64,000 bases of DNA, taken from Halorubrum sp. Atlit-26R (GTDB lineage Archaea; Halobacteriota; Halobacteria; Halobacteriales; Haloferacaceae). Each line of letters starts with the position of its first letter. Position 1 is the stretch's first letter. The stretch spans positions 1 to 64,000 of the forward strand of contig NZ_QPLT01000007.1 of NCBI RefSeq assembly GCF_003666015.1. The letters run 5' to 3'. Of this stretch, positions 49,834-61,229 are shown in pieces. Position numbers and translations under genes: made by a program. Under the pieces are notes generated by a model. That model made no database searches and was not told the origin of the DNA. It saw only the letters and a program-made list of their open reading frames with translations.

Positions 49834-50539
49834 CGGCGGTCCCCACGGAGAGGTACGTCTCGAGGAGGTCCTCGCGGTCCCGGATCTCCGCGACGGTACC
49901 GTCGAAGACGATCTCGCCGGTGTCCATGATGTACCCCCGCTCGGCGAGGTCGAACGCGAACTCGACGTTCTGTTCGGTCAGCAGGACGGTGACGTTCTGG
50001 TCGACGACCGTCTGGACGATCTCTCGCAGGTCGTCGACGATCACCGGCGCGAGCCCCTCGGTCGGCTCGTCGAGGAGCAGCACGTCTGGCGCCTGGACGA
50101 GCGCGCGGGCGACCGACACCATCTGCTGTTCGCCGCCGCTGAGGTTCCGCCCGTTGCTGCCGCGGAGGTCGTCGAGCGCCGGGAACAGCTCGTACATCTC
50201 CTCGACCGGCCGCGGGTCGCTCGCCAAGTTGTGCGCGAGCCGGAGGTTCTCCTGGACGGTCAGGGTGGGGAACACCCGGCGGTCCTCCGGCACGAGCGAG
50301 ATCCCGAGCGCGTTGATCGCGTCGGACGACAGCCCCGCTATCTCCTCGCCGCGGTACGTGATCGACCCCGAGCGCGGCGGCGACGCGCCGACGATCGAGC
50401 GCATCGTCGTCGTCTTCCCGGCGCCGTTGCGCCCGAGCAGCGTCACCACTTCGCCCTCGTCGATCTCCAGTGAGACCCCGTGGAGCACGTGGCTGTTCCC
50501 GTAGTACGTGTCGATGTCGTCGACCGTGAGTATCGTCAT
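49826..50539 (-). CDS. livF: Liv-type ABC transporter ATP-binding protein, LivF-like
   Basis: This ATPase has 237 residues, with Walker A LLGRNGAGKTTT, signature NLSGGEQQMVSVARALV and Walker B VLLLDEPTEGLAP. LivF/LivG pairs energise branched-chain amino acid-type importers. The start overlaps the livG stop (ATGA). Linkage to an acyl-CoA ligase suggests the substrate is an organic acid rather than an amino acid; that is an inference. Confidence 0.92.
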   Translation of the reverse strand: MTILTVDDIDTYYGNSHVLHGVSLEIDEGEVVTLLGRNGAGKTTTMRSIVGASPPRSGSITYRGEEIAGLSSDAINALGISLVPEDRRVFPTLTVQENLRLAHNLASDPRPVEEMYELFPALDDLRGSNGRNLSGGEQQMVSVARALVQAPDVLLLDEPTEGLAPVIVDDLREIVQTVVDQNVTVLLTEQNVEFAFDLAERGYIMDTGEIVFDGTVAEIRDREDLLETYLSVGTADA

Positions 50540-51309
50540 ACGCTATCACTCCCCAGGTACGCCTCGGTCACCCGTTCGTCCGTGAGCACGTCCTCCGGCG
50601 CCCCGTCCGCGAGGATCGACCCCTCGGCGAGCACGACGATCCGGTCGGAGATATCGGTGACGACGTCCATGTTGTGTTCCGTCACGACGAACGTGGCGTC
50701 TAAGTCCTCGTCGAGGTCGCGGATCAGCGAGACGATCTCCGTGACCTCCGTCGGGTTCATCCCAGCGGTCGGTTCGTCCATCAGGAACACGTTCGGCTCG
50801 ATGGCGAGCGCTAAGGCGATCTCGACGGTCCGCTTCTCGCCGTGGCTCAGCGTGTCGCAGGGCGTGTCCGCGATGTCGGTGAGCCCGGTGAGCTCCAACA
50901 GCTCCTCGACGTCGGCCTCGACCGACTCGTCGCCCGTCGCCCGCGACCGGAAGTCGAGCCGGGAGCCATCGTGGCTGATCCGGGCGACCCGCACGTTCTC
51001 GCGGACGGTGAGCCCCTCGAAGATATTCGTTATCTGGTACGACCGCGAGAGCCCAGCCTGCGCCACCTCGTGCGGCTCCGCGTCGGTGACGTCGGCGAGC
51101 TCGCCTCCCTCTCCGCTCCGGAGCCAGATCGACCCCGACGTGGGTTCGAGCACGCCGGTCAGTAGGTTGTAGAACGTCGTTTTTCCGGCCCCGTTCGGGC
51201 CGATGATGCTGGTGATCTTGTCGTCGTCGATCTCGATGGAGACGTCGTCGACGGCGGTCAGTTGGCCGAACTGTTTGCGGAGATCTTCGGTCTTGAGGAC
51301 GGTCGTCAC
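50536..51309 (-). CDS. livG: Liv-type ABC transporter ATP-binding protein, LivG-like
   Basis: This 257-residue ATPase has Walker A IIGPNGAGKTTFYN, the family signature LSHGEKRTVEIALALAI and Walker B VFLMDEPTAGMNP. It starts with GTG overlapping the livM stop (GTGA). Together with LivF it forms the nucleotide-binding pair. Confidence 0.92.
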   Translation of the reverse strand: MTTVLKTEDLRKQFGQLTAVDDVSIEIDDDKITSIIGPNGAGKTTFYNLLTGVLEPTSGSIWLRSGEGGELADVTDAEPHEVAQAGLSRSYQITNIFEGLTVRENVRVARISHDGSRLDFRSRATGDESVEADVEELLELTGLTDIADTPCDTLSHGEKRTVEIALALAIEPNVFLMDEPTAGMNPTEVTEIVSLIRDLDEDLDATFVVTEHNMDVVTDISDRIVVLAEGSILADGAPEDVLTDERVTEAYLGSDSV

Positions 51310-52469
51310 GAGTTATCACCTCTGTCAGCGCGCACGTTGTCGTCGCCCGATTCGGCTCCGTCGTCCGCCGCAGTCGACGCCTGCCCGTCGTCGAGGGCAC
51401 CGCCGCCCCCGCCGCCGCCGTCCCCGAACAGTCGGTCGCGGAGAAGCAGGAGGCCGCCGACGGCGCCCTGCTTGAAGAACAGCACGACGGCGATGAGCAG
51501 CGCGCCGAAGAACAGCTCCCAGTACGCTTCGAGCGCCGGGAAGCGGCTGATCGCCCACCGGATGTACAGGAAGATGAACGCGCCGACGATCGGGCCGTAG
51601 AAGTAAGTCGCGCCGCCGATCACGGTCGCGATGACGGCGATCGCGCTCGTCGACCAGTGCGTGAGCCCGGGCGACGCGACGCTCGCGAGCCCCGCGCGCA
51701 ACACGCCGGCGATTCCGACGACCGCCGCCGAGACGATGAACGTCATCCAGCGGTGGTGGCCGACGTCGATCCCGAGCGCGGCCGCGCGGTCGGGGCTCTC
51801 GCGGATCGCCTTACAGACGGTCCCGAACGGCGAGTTGACGACGCGCCACACCCCGTACACCGCCGCGACCACGGTGACGGCCGAGATGGCGTAGTAGATC
51901 CGACGGCCGCCGATCCGGAGGCTGAAGCCGCCGAGGTCGACCGTCCCGAGCAGGACGATCACCCCGTCGGTCCCGTTCGTCAGCCCCGCCGGGTCCTGGA
52001 TGATGAGCGAGTAGCCCAACATCCCGAACGCGAGCGTGATCAGCGCGAAGTAGATCTCCTCTAACCGGACGCTGAGCCACCCGACGGGCACGGCCACGAG
52101 AACGACGAGCACGAGGCCGACGACGCCGCCGAGGACGAACGTGACGAGCGGCGAGATCCCGGCGCCGACGACGTCGGCGATCACCGGGCCGAGGTCCCGC
52201 AACACGATCGCGATCCCGTACGCGCCGCCCGCGTAGAACAGGCCGTGACCGAACGAGAGCAGGCCCGTGTAGCCGTACAGCAGGTTGAAGCCGAGCGCGA
52301 ACAGCGCGACGACGAGGAAGTCGGTGAACAGGTACACCTGGAACGGCGGCGCGAAGGCGACGAGGACCAGCGCGACGGCCCCGAGGAGGCCGAACCGCTC
52401 GCGGGTCCACCCCTCGGCGACCGCCGAGCCGAACCGGCTGACCCGGCCGCCCGTGTCGGTCGCGCTCAT
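51306..52469 (-). CDS. livM: Liv-type ABC transporter permease, LivM-like
   Basis: This 387-residue permease has about ten membrane helices and the LivM pattern FALGFNLLYGYTGLLSFGHGLFYAGGAY. A cytosolic Gly/Asp-rich tail (GDGGGGGGGALDDGQ and beyond) is unusual and disordered. It is paired with LivH. The start overlaps the livH stop (ATGA). Confidence 0.92.
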   Translation of the reverse strand: MSATDTGGRVSRFGSAVAEGWTRERFGLLGAVALVLVAFAPPFQVYLFTDFLVVALFALGFNLLYGYTGLLSFGHGLFYAGGAYGIAIVLRDLGPVIADVVGAGISPLVTFVLGGVVGLVLVVLVAVPVGWLSVRLEEIYFALITLAFGMLGYSLIIQDPAGLTNGTDGVIVLLGTVDLGGFSLRIGGRRIYYAISAVTVVAAVYGVWRVVNSPFGTVCKAIRESPDRAAALGIDVGHHRWMTFIVSAAVVGIAGVLRAGLASVASPGLTHWSTSAIAVIATVIGGATYFYGPIVGAFIFLYIRWAISRFPALEAYWELFFGALLIAVVLFFKQGAVGGLLLLRDRLFGDGGGGGGGALDDGQASTAADDGAESGDDNVRADRGDNS

Positions 52470-53359
52470 TCGCCGATCCCCCCGAACAGGCCCTCGGGAC
52501 GGATCAGCAACACGATCACCATCGCGAGGAAGGGGATCGCGATGCTGCCGGCGCTGATGAACTGCGGGCCGAGGCTCTGCATCATGCCGATGAGCATCGC
52601 GCCGACGAAGGCCCCGCTCATGGAGCCGAGTCCGCCGATGACCACGACGATGAACGCGTCGATGATCACCTGGTCGCCGAGCGCCGGACTGGTCGACTGG
52701 AGCGGCGCCGAGAGCGCGCCGCCGAGCCCGGCCAACACGCTCCCGAGGAAGAAGACCCCGGTGTAGAGCCGCGGCACGTCGACGCCGAGCATGGCCGCCA
52801 TCTCGCGGTCAGAGGAGGTCCCCCGGACCAGCGAGCCGAAGTACGTCCGCGTGATGAACAGCCACAGCGCGACCAGCACGCCGACGGCCAGGCCGATGAC
52901 GACCAGCCGGTACGCGTTGAACGTGCTCCCGCCGAGCGCCACGGAGAAGTTGAACACGTCCGGCGGGTCGATCGAGTACGACCCCGACCCCCAGACGAAC
53001 CGGACCGTCTCGTGGATCACGAGCACGAACCCGAACGTGACGATGAGCTGGTCGAGGTCCGAGTCGACCCGGTCGTACAGCCGGCGGATCGCCGAGAACT
53101 CGATCGCGGCGCCGACGACCCCGACGGCGAGCGCGCCGACCACGACGGCGATCCAGAAGTTGTCGACGACGTTCGAGACGACGGCGAGGGTGAAGTACGC
53201 GCCGAGCATGTAGAACCCGCCGTGCGCGAAGTTGAGCACGCCGAGCACGCCGAATATGAGGCTCAGACCGACGGCGATCAGGAAGAGCCGACTCCCGAGG
53301 CTCAGCCCGATGACGACGTCGGCGATACCGATCAGTGGAACGAGTGATGTGAGACTCAT
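52466..53359 (-). CDS. livH: Liv-type ABC transporter permease, LivH-like
   Basis: This 297-residue permease has the LivH signature LIFGVLGVLNFAHGGFYMLGAY (near residues 34-55) and a second-half repeat ending GGLGSMSGAFVGAML. It follows the binding-protein gene by 15 bases. All seven genes to 47360 are on the minus strand with overlaps or short gaps, so they form one operon. Confidence 0.92.
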   Translation of the reverse strand: MSLTSLVPLIGIADVVIGLSLGSRLFLIAVGLSLIFGVLGVLNFAHGGFYMLGAYFTLAVVSNVVDNFWIAVVVGALAVGVVGAAIEFSAIRRLYDRVDSDLDQLIVTFGFVLVIHETVRFVWGSGSYSIDPPDVFNFSVALGGSTFNAYRLVVIGLAVGVLVALWLFITRTYFGSLVRGTSSDREMAAMLGVDVPRLYTGVFFLGSVLAGLGGALSAPLQSTSPALGDQVIIDAFIVVVIGGLGSMSGAFVGAMLIGMMQSLGPQFISAGSIAIPFLAMVIVLLIRPEGLFGGIGE

Positions 53360-53374
53360 GGAGGCGGCGGCGGG

Positions 53375-54703
53375 TTAGATACCCGCCGGGAGGTCAGAGT
53401 CGCCGAGCGCCTCCGACAGCACGTCGGGACCCGCCTCGTACCGATTCACGGGGTCGAGCACGTTGCTCTCCCACTCCTCGTCGTACGTGACGGTGCCCCA
53501 GATGGACGCGACCGTCGCCTGGTTCGTCTCGCTGAACTGGTAGTCGCCGACGGGGCCCGAGTGCTCCATGCCGGTGAACTCGTCGACGAGCGCGTCGGGC
53601 TCCGTGCTCCCGGCCGACTCGATCGCTTCCTTGTACAGGTAGAGGGCCCGATACGCGCCCTCTGCGTTGTACGTCGGGAGCGACTCGTACTCCTCGTAGT
53701 ACGCCTCGCGGAACGAGTTGTTCGCCTCGGTGTCGGGGACGAACGGATCGTACCGCGTGGAGGCGTACTCCCCCTCCGGGAGCGGGCTGCCGTCGCTCGG
53801 GTAGTCCGTTCCCATCCCGACGCTGAACAGCGTGTGGTCGATCTGGTCGAACCAGCCCGCGCTCTCTGCCTGCCCGATGAACGTCGTGAGGTCGGCCCCC
53901 CACAGCGGGGTGAGCACCGCGTCCGGGTCGGCGTCGAGGATGGAGCTGATGAACGGGGTGTAGTCGCTCGTCTCCAGCGCCGGGAACTGTTCGGCCGTGA
54001 ACTCGGCCTCGACGCCGAGCCCGTCGCAGTACGCCTGGAAGTAGTCCCACGTCTCGTACCCGAACGCGTAGTCCGGGCCGATGGTGGCCCACTCGGTCGC
54101 GTCGAGGTTCTCGGCGACCCGCGCGGCCCCGTAGATGTCCTGTGCGAGGCTGTTGGAGTCGCGGAACACGTACTCGTTCCCGACGGAGTCCTCGTGTTCG
54201 CCCTGCGGCGAGGTGACGAACGGGGTCGCCGCGTGCGTGATCATGAACGGCATCTGGAGCTGCGAGATCTGCGGCGCGACGGCCTGCGCGACGCCGCTGG
54301 AGTCGAGCCCGAACAGCCCGTCGACGTTGTCCTCCTGAACGAGGCTGCGGATCTGCTGGATCGCCGTGTCGCCGCTCGCCTCGGTGTCGCGGACGATCAC
54401 CTCGACGTCGCGGCCGTCGATGCCGCCGTTGTCGTTGATCTCCGACACCGCGAAGTCGATCCCGCGCTCGGCCTCTTCGCCGTACAGCGACGCGAACCCG
54501 GAGAGGATGTACGCTGCGCCGAGCGTCACGGGCCCGCCGTCGCCGCCGCCCCCGCCGGAACAGCCGGCGAGCCCGACGGCCGCGCCCGCGCCGGCGGCCT
54601 GAAGGAACCGCCGCCGTCCGACCGGCGACCGGCTCCCCGAACTCGTCTCAGCGGCGTCGGCCTGTTTATACTTGTTTCCGGTATCGCTGTCTTCGGTTAC
54701 CAT
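53375..54703 (-). CDS. Liv-type ABC transporter substrate-binding lipoprotein
   Basis: This 442-residue protein has a Tat signal (GRRRFLQAAGAGAAVGLAGC, RR near residue 31) ending in a lipobox Cys at residue 48. A Gly-rich linker and a periplasmic-binding-protein type I fold follow (VTLGAAYILSGFASLYGEEAERGIDFAV and beyond). ATG 54703 overlaps the palindrome ATTGTTAACAAT (54702-54713). A TATA-like ATATTTATG about 34-42 bases upstream fits a very short leader. It heads the operon. Confidence 0.9.
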   Translation of the reverse strand: MVTEDSDTGNKYKQADAAETSSGSRSPVGRRRFLQAAGAGAAVGLAGCSGGGGGDGGPVTLGAAYILSGFASLYGEEAERGIDFAVSEINDNGGIDGRDVEVIVRDTEASGDTAIQQIRSLVQEDNVDGLFGLDSSGVAQAVAPQISQLQMPFMITHAATPFVTSPQGEHEDSVGNEYVFRDSNSLAQDIYGAARVAENLDATEWATIGPDYAFGYETWDYFQAYCDGLGVEAEFTAEQFPALETSDYTPFISSILDADPDAVLTPLWGADLTTFIGQAESAGWFDQIDHTLFSVGMGTDYPSDGSPLPEGEYASTRYDPFVPDTEANNSFREAYYEEYESLPTYNAEGAYRALYLYKEAIESAGSTEPDALVDEFTGMEHSGPVGDYQFSETNQATVASIWGTVTYDEEWESNVLDPVNRYEAGPDVLSEALGDSDLPAGI

Positions 54704-54713
54704 TGTTAACAAT
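54702..54713. promoter_or_regulatory. Perfect palindrome at the transporter operon start
   Basis: ATTGTTAACAAT is a perfect 12-base palindrome overlapping the start codon of the binding-protein gene. It is probably at or just after the transcription start. A repressor bound here would block both transcription and translation initiation. The divergent aldehyde dehydrogenase gene begins about 190 bases away. Confidence 0.55.
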
Positions 54714-54898
54714 CGTCCGTGAGTGTCGCTCCCCACATAAATATGCGGGTCTATGACATACATGCGTGTTGGGTAATTTATGATTCTCCCGAGACCCCCG
54801 GCCCGGACCCGAATCGACCGGGCCGAACGCGGGAGTCGGCCGCCGGTCTTCCGGCGTGACTACTATTACAACGACTGTACAACGTTCACACACCCCTC

Positions 54899-56260
54899 AT
54901 GAACGTGGTAAACCCGACGACCGGAGCGCAGATCGAAACGTACAACGAACACGACGCGGACGACGTCGAGGCGGCGTTAGGCCGGTCGGTTCGGGCGTTC
55001 GAGGACTGGCGGACGCGCCCGCTCCGGGACCGCGAGCGGCTGCTCGCGAACGCGGCGGACGTGCTCAGAGAGAACAAGCGGCGGTACGCCGAGACGATGA
55101 CGCGGGAGATGGGGAAGCCGATCTCGCAGGCGGTCGGCGAGGTCGAGAAGTGCGCGTGGGTCTGCGACCACTACGCGGAGCACGCGGGCGCGTACCTCGA
55201 GGCGGACCACCACCCGAGCCCGCCGGGCTCGACGGTCAAGACCGAGCACGAGCCCCTCGGTCCCGTCCTCGCGGTGATGCCGTGGAACTTCCCGTTCTGG
55301 CAGGTGTTCCGCTTCGCCGCGCCGTACCTCACGGCCGGGAACGTGGGAATTCTCAAGCACGCGTCGAACGTGCCCGGCTGCGCGCTCGCCATCGAGGAGG
55401 TGTTCCGCGAGGCCGGCTACCCCGAGGACGTCTTCCAGACGCTTCTGATCCCCTCGGACCTCGTCGACGACCTCCTGACGGACGACCGCGTCCGGGCCGC
55501 GACGCTGACCGGGAGCGGGCCGGCCGGGCGCGCGGTCGCTGCGAGCGCCGGCGACCAGCTCAAGAAGACGGTCCTCGAACTCGGCGGGAGCGACCCGTTC
55601 GTCGTCCTCGACGACGCCGACGTCGCGGCCGCGGCCGAGACGGGCGCGTGGGCGCGGAACCTGAACGGGGGGCAGTCGTGCATCGCCGCGAAGCGCTTCG
55701 TCGTTCACACGGACGTGTACGACGCGTTCCTCGACGCGCTGGTCGACGAGATCGACGGGCTCGTCGTCGGCGACCCGACCGACGAGGCGACCGACGTCGG
55801 GCCGCAGGCGCGGGCGGACCTCATGGAGTCGCTCCACGAGCAGGTGACGGCGAGCGTCGACGCGGGCGCGACGCTCGTGACCGGCGGCGAGCCCCTCGAT
55901 AGGGAGGGGGCGTTCTACCCGCCGACCGTCCTGACCGACGTCCCCGAGGGCTGCCCCGTCGACACCGAGGAGACGTTCGGGCCGGTGGCCACGGTGTACG
56001 AGGTCGACGACGAGGAGGCGGCGATCGAGACGGCCAACGACACCGATTTCGGGCTCGGCGCGAGCGTCTGGACCGAGGACCGCGACCGCGGCGAGCGCGT
56101 GGCGAGCCGCATCGACGCGGGCTGCGTGTACGTGAACCAGCTCGTGAAGTCCGACCCGCGGGTCCCGTTCGGCGGCGTCAGGGACTCGGGCTACGGTCGG
56201 GAGCTCTCCGAGGCCGGGATCAAGGAGTTCGTCAACCGCAAGACCGTCTGGGTCGAGTGA
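54899..56260 (+). CDS. gabD: NAD(P)-dependent aldehyde dehydrogenase (succinate-semialdehyde type)
   Basis: This 453-residue ALDH has MPWNFPFWQ (Asn130), the LELGGSDPF base Glu227 and the catalytic Cys261 in GGQSCIAAKR. The sequence is closest in feel to succinate-semialdehyde dehydrogenases: short, starting MNVVNPTTGAQIE. It is divergent from the Liv-type operon and may process aldehydes derived from the imported substrate. The exact substrate is unproven. Confidence 0.85.
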   Translation: MNVVNPTTGAQIETYNEHDADDVEAALGRSVRAFEDWRTRPLRDRERLLANAADVLRENKRRYAETMTREMGKPISQAVGEVEKCAWVCDHYAEHAGAYLEADHHPSPPGSTVKTEHEPLGPVLAVMPWNFPFWQVFRFAAPYLTAGNVGILKHASNVPGCALAIEEVFREAGYPEDVFQTLLIPSDLVDDLLTDDRVRAATLTGSGPAGRAVAASAGDQLKKTVLELGGSDPFVVLDDADVAAAAETGAWARNLNGGQSCIAAKRFVVHTDVYDAFLDALVDEIDGLVVGDPTDEATDVGPQARADLMESLHEQVTASVDAGATLVTGGEPLDREGAFYPPTVLTDVPEGCPVDTEETFGPVATVYEVDDEEAAIETANDTDFGLGASVWTEDRDRGERVASRIDAGCVYVNQLVKSDPRVPFGGVRDSGYGRELSEAGIKEFVNRKTVWVE

Positions 56261-56311
56261 CGGGAGTGACCCCATCGAAGGGTAGTTACCCTCCGGGCGG
56301 CACGCTGGGGT

Positions 56312-57835
<1,524 letters not shown>

Positions 57836-57898
57836 ACTTCGGATCGATTCTCGCTCGTTCCACGGCGTTTTAATACACCGACTCGCCTGTTATCTTTC

Positions 57899-59041
<1,143 letters not shown>

Positions 59042-59065
59042 ACGAAGCAGAAATCGGATTTTTCA

Positions 59066-59313
59066 GCGGTGGCGCGTGCCTCCGAGTGGCCGCCGAAGGC
59101 GGCCGCGAGGAGCACGCGCGAGGGAGTCGCGAGCGCTTTTAAGCGCGAGCGACGAGGCTGGGGAGGTATGAGGCTGCGGTTGCGGTGCTGGGGCGGGAAT
59201 CGAAGGGGCGGTCGCGAGGCGGGCGCAGGCGACGTAAGGACCGCAAGGAACGAGCGAAGCGAGTGACTGAGGACCGCAGCGAGCGTGCGCCCGCCTCGCG
59301 ACCGGGGCTTCGG
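59066..59313 (+). ncRNA. Structured repeat element, copy D (candidate ncRNA, most divergent)
   Basis: It starts GCGGTGGCGCGTGCC (59066-59080) without a 5' TATA. P1 is CTCC/GGAG, GA/GA, then GTGGCCGCC/GGCGGCCGC with loop GAA (59080-59112). P2 is GTCGC/GCGAC, GA/GA and GCGCTT/AAGCGC (59126-59153). P3 pairs 59209-59227 with 59286-59304 perfectly over 19 base pairs. The flanking CAAAG/CTTTG of the other copies is here CGAAG (59201-59205) and CTTCG (59308-59312), a compensatory change. ATTTATAA lies in the tail at about 59334-59341. Confidence 0.76.
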
Positions 59314-59383
59314 GAGCGTTCGTGTCGATCGGCTATTTATAAAATCAACTGTCGGGCGGTCGATCGACTGATGTTTCGCCGAC

Positions 59384-60295
59384 TTACTCGTCGCCGTGCG
59401 TGAAGCCGCGGTCGGGGAGGGGTTCGCCGTCGGCGAGGACGGGCTGGTCTCCCTCATCACGCTCCTCAACCACCGTCCCGATCCGGGTGAACCCGGACGG
59501 ACACGCTTCTTCGACCTCATCAACCTCTGCTTCCGGCACCGCACAGACCAACTCGAAGTCCTCGCCGAAGTGCGCGGCGAGCTCGAACCGCTCCGCCGTA
59601 TCCTCGGCAACCTCCTCGACCGCCGGGTGGACCGGAACCGCGTCCCGCTCGATCTCGATCCCGACCCCGCTCGCCTCCGCGAGCTGGTGACACGACCGAG
59701 CCAGCCCGTCCGAGGAGTCCATCATCGCGGTCGCGCTCGGAGCGAGCGCGAGCCCGTCGGCCACCCGCGGCGTGAACCGGAACAGCTCGTTGGCGCGCTC
59801 GACCGCCTCGTCGGAGTCCTTTTTAAATAGCCGCAGCGCCGCCGCGGACCGCCCCCACTCGCCGGTGACGCAGAGCGCGTCGCCCGGCCGCGCCCCGTCG
59901 CGGGTGACGGGGCCGGACTCGGTCACGTCCCCGATCGCGGTGGTCGCCGTCGTGAACTCGACGTGCTCGTCGAGGTCGCCGCCGACGTACTCCGCGTCGA
60001 CCGCCTCGCAGACGTCGACCGCGCCCGCGACGAACCGAGTCAGTTCCTCGCGGTCGAACACCTCGTCGGCGTAGACGGCGACCGCGGCCCGCGCGGCCGC
60101 GCCCATCGCGGCGACGTCCGAGAGCGACGCGCCCACCGCGCGCCAGCCGGCGGTGTACCGCGTCGTCCCGGGCGGGAAGTCGGTCCGCTCGTGGAGCATG
60201 TCCGTCGTGATGACCGTCCCGTCGACGACGGCTGCGTCGTCGCCCGCGGCTGGGAGGTCGGCGGCGATGGCTCGGAGGGCGTCGCGCTCGTTCAC
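59384..60295 (-). CDS. thiL: Thiamine-monophosphate kinase
   Basis: This 303-residue enzyme phosphorylates thiamine phosphate to thiamine pyrophosphate. The N-terminal glycine/aspartate motif is AAGDDAAVV, then [13 protein letters not shown]. The Mg/ATP-binding stretch is [17 protein letters not shown], and the C-terminal part contains [22 protein letters not shown] and [12 protein letters not shown] 60295 ([11 protein letters not shown]) was chosen because upstream residues lack family similarity. thiE is near 28 kb. Confidence 0.9.
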   Translation of the reverse strand: MNERDALRAIAADLPAAGDDAAVVDGTVITTDMLHERTDFPPGTTRYTAGWRAVGASLSDVAAMGAAARAAVAVYADEVFDREELTRFVAGAVDVCEAVDAEYVGGDLDEHVEFTTATTAIGDVTESGPVTRDGARPGDALCVTGEWGRSAAALRLFKKDSDEAVERANELFRFTPRVADGLALAPSATAMMDSSDGLARSCHQLAEASGVGIEIERDAVPVHPAVEEVAEDTAERFELAAHFGEDFELVCAVPEAEVDEVEEACPSGFTRIGTVVEERDEGDQPVLADGEPLPDRGFTHGDE

Positions 60296-60584
60296 TACCC
60301 GAATCTCCGCGCGTGGACCCAATAAGCGATCGGTCCGGGCGACGGGCGACGTCGACGTCGGCGGCCCACGAACCCGGGGCGGCCGCCCCGTCCGTGTTCC
60401 GTGTTGCCATGAAACATTTAAACGGGCAATACACATTAACGAATATTATCATTATCAATCACTATGTTTAATATCCTCCTCCGATTTCCTCCGTTCGCAA
60501 TGGCAGTACCCGTACACGGACACGCAGCGACCCGACGCACGGACTCGATCACCAGACGACCGCCGCAACCGCCCACACGACCCG

Positions 60585-60986
60585 ATGACGACACCTAACG
60601 ACACGCCCGACGACACGACCCGACGCACAGACGGCACGACCGACACGGACTCGACGACCCGCTCCGACCGCCGGACCGAGTCGACCTCGACGACTACTTC
60701 TCCGCGGACGATCCCCGGCCGGACCCCGCTCACCGAGGAGGCCGGCGCGCCGCTGGTCCCGACGATCACGACCCGGCGAGCGACGGAGACGCGAACAGCC
60801 GGCTCGCCGCCGCAGACCGACAGCCGGCCGCCGACCGACAGCCGGCAGCCGACCGACACCTCGCAGCCGACGGCGACCGACACCCGTCGGCCGACCCGCC
60901 CGCCGACGGACGGCGAGCGCGACGCGCCGCTCGTCCCCGACCTGCGTCCCGCCTCGCGGACGCGGACGGACGGGGGGTCCCGATGA
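60585..60986 (+). CDS. Disordered Thr/Arg/Asp/Pro-rich protein upstream of aceA
   Basis: This 133-codon frame has strong third-position GC bias, like real host genes. It encodes a low-complexity chain rich in Thr, Arg, Asp and Pro (TTPNDTPDDTTRRTDG at the start), with repeated PPTDSR/RQPTDT units and the echo GAPLVPTITTRR and DAPLVPDLRP. There is no fold or motif. Its stop overlaps the ATG of the next ORF (ATGA). It may be real and disordered, or an unusual coding-like leader; I lean to real because of codon bias and coupling. Confidence 0.45.
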   Translation: MTTPNDTPDDTTRRTDGTTDTDSTTRSDRRTESTSTTTSPRTIPGRTPLTEEAGAPLVPTITTRRATETRTAGSPPQTDSRPPTDSRQPTDTSQPTATDTRRPTRPPTDGERDAPLVPDLRPASRTRTDGGSR

Positions 60987-61225
60987 CGGCGAACGCGACG
61001 CGCCGCCCCGTCCCGATGGCGGGCACCGGTGACGGCCCGCGACCGGACTCCACGACGTTCGTGCCCACCGCGCGCACGGACGGCGAACGCTGCGCCGACA
61101 GCCGTCCCGCCGACGAGCGCCGCGCCGACAGCCGTCCCGCCGACGAGCGCCGCGCCGACCGACGCTCCACCGACGGCCGCCGCGCCGCGTCGAACCGCAC
61201 CGCAGCCGACGACTCCACGCTGTAA
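60983..61225 (+). CDS. Second disordered Arg/Ala/Asp-rich protein upstream of aceA
   Basis: This 80-codon frame starts with ATG overlapping the previous stop and ends four bases before aceA. It contains a 30-base tandem repeat giving [10 protein letters not shown] twice, then [12 protein letters not shown]-rich third positions again look coding. The basic, repetitive chain has no known domain. If real, the three-gene order disordered-disordered-aceA is an unusual operon head. Confidence 0.45.
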   Translation: MTANATRRPVPMAGTGDGPRPDSTTFVPTARTDGERCADSRPADERRADSRPADERRADRRSTDGRRAASNRTAADDSTL

Positions 61226-61229
61226 TCCG

